This document shows positions 24,604 through 25,141 of a DNA stretch of 25,141 nt, piece by piece. Made by a program: the position numbers and the translations under genes. Position 1 is the first letter of the stretch; each line of letters starts with the position of its first letter. Source of the stretch: Candidatus Sigynarchaeota archaeon. Lineage in GTDB: Archaea; Asgardarchaeota; Lokiarchaeia; Sigynarchaeales; Sigynarchaeaceae. The notes beneath the pieces were generated by a model. The model was not told the DNA's origin. It searched no databases and saw nothing but the letters and a program-made list of their open reading frames with translations. The stretch is taken from positions 1-25,141 of the forward strand of contig JAUQYW010000334.1 of assembly GCA_030587525.1 (NCBI GenBank), read 5' to 3'.

Positions 24604-25140
24604 TCACTTCACGCGATCGAGGGCGCGGGCTTCGAGTTTATCACGGCCGATGAACGGGTTCTTGGGACTCTTCAAGTCATCAGGGATTGCCTGGAAACCT
24701 GTCCTGCTCGAATAGAGCCCGTATTCAACTTGGGTGATGTTCTTGGCAACCTTTTCAATCAAGGAAGCAATTTCCTTCTTCACCGAGTCGAAGACATTTT
24801 CCGCATCCTCTTGCAATGGTTTAGGGAAGATTAAAAGGACGAAGTGAGCCCGAAAGGATCTCTGCTCGAGTTTACTTGCCGCTTCGAACACGTGCAGCTT
24901 CATGAGCTTGGGCGTGTCAAAGGAATCACTCATGTACATGTTCATAGGGACGCTTGACTTCGGTAACTCGATGGTCAGCTTGGAACTACCATTCCACGCG
25001 TCGACATCATCGTGTAAATAACTGGTATCGTCTTCGAAATCAAAAATCTCGTCGAAAAAGCTGATCACGGTGTGGAGCTGCTCTTTCGTCGGGATGAACT
25101 TTGCATCGGACGCCTTGATTGCAAGGAATCTTTCGACATG
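24604..25140 (-). CDS. Unrecognised protein, 5' part beyond the window
   Basis: The frame is open to the window edge and reads HVERFLAIKASDAKFIPTKE before the GTG at 25068, so that GTG is unlikely to be the start and at least 178 residues are present. No family recognised. The visible part is a mix of acidic helix (SFFDEIFDFEDD) and a strand-helix pair (RAHFVLLIFPKPL then ENVFDSVKKEIASLIEKVAKN). The C-terminus is basic. It is probably the upstream partner of the zinc-ribbon gene 21 bases downstream. Confidence 0.8.
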   Translation of the reverse strand, partial: HVERFLAIKASDAKFIPTKEQLHTVISFFDEIFDFEDDTSYLHDDVDAWNGSSKLTIELPKSSVPMNMYMSDSFDTPKLMKLHVFEAASKLEQRSFRAHFVLLIFPKPLQEDAENVFDSVKKEIASLIEKVAKNITQVEYGLYSSRTGFQAIPDDLKSPKNPFIGRDKLEARALDRVK

Positions 25141-25141
25141 G

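Noticed and set aside
25066..25068. GTG as the true start of the last minus-strand gene
   Set aside because: The frame continues upstream to the window edge with coherent protein-like sequence.

Overview
This is archaeal chromosomal DNA of medium GC content. The clearest evidence is a complete transcription factor B gene (5284-6231), supported by TATA-type promoters placed about 25 bases upstream of start codons. Eukaryote-flavoured genes suggest an Asgard (Promethearchaeota) lineage: a longin-like domain fused to a degenerate Arf/Ras-type GTPase fold, a dual-specificity-type tyrosine phosphatase, and a Ste24-type CAAX protease. The phylum assignment is inference, because no rRNA or other marker lies in the window.

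Layout. Positions 1-3501 (+) hold the end of an amidohydrolase, an oligoendopeptidase F (M3) and a membrane-anchored PHP-domain phosphoesterase. Positions 3531-5133 (-) hold the longin/pseudo-GTPase protein and the tyrosine phosphatase. Positions 5284-8342 (+) hold TFB, a two-TM zinc-ribbon protein and a Ste24-like M48 protease. Positions 8379-9626 (-) hold a membrane M28 peptidase. Positions 9866-11860 (+) hold a MacB/LolCDE-type ABC permease and ATPase pair. Positions 11935-15432 (-) hold a three-gene sugar-acid operon: uronate-isomerase-like, class II aldolase and PfkB kinase. Positions 15578-16509 (+) hold two unrecognised genes. Positions 16648-23684 (+) hold a five-gene operon. Positions 23698-25140 (-) hold two unrecognised genes, one cut by the window edge.

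The most notable region is the five-gene operon. Its last three genes form a coherent module: a MoxR-type AAA+ ATPase, a large DUF5682 (TraB/TIKI/EreA-like) protein and a CoxE-type VWA protein. They resemble the bacterial MoxR-VWA-DUF5682 clusters thought to act in biological conflict or chaperone-like remodelling. The usual bacterial partners (SWIM zinc-finger protein, DUF5691) are absent. Two unrecognised proteins, possibly sharing a helical module, take their place. The VWA protein carries a nearly perfect tandem 42-bp repeat array encoding an acidic Gly/Ala/Glu linker followed by a strongly basic stretch.

The other prominent finding is the gene at 3531-4514. It looks like a longin-like domain followed by an Arf/Ras-like fold in which every nucleotide-binding motif has been lost. 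The sugar-acid operon suggests a short uronate pathway (isomerise, phosphorylate, aldol-cleave) without the usual reductase and dehydratase. No tRNA, rRNA, CRISPR array or insertion sequence was seen.
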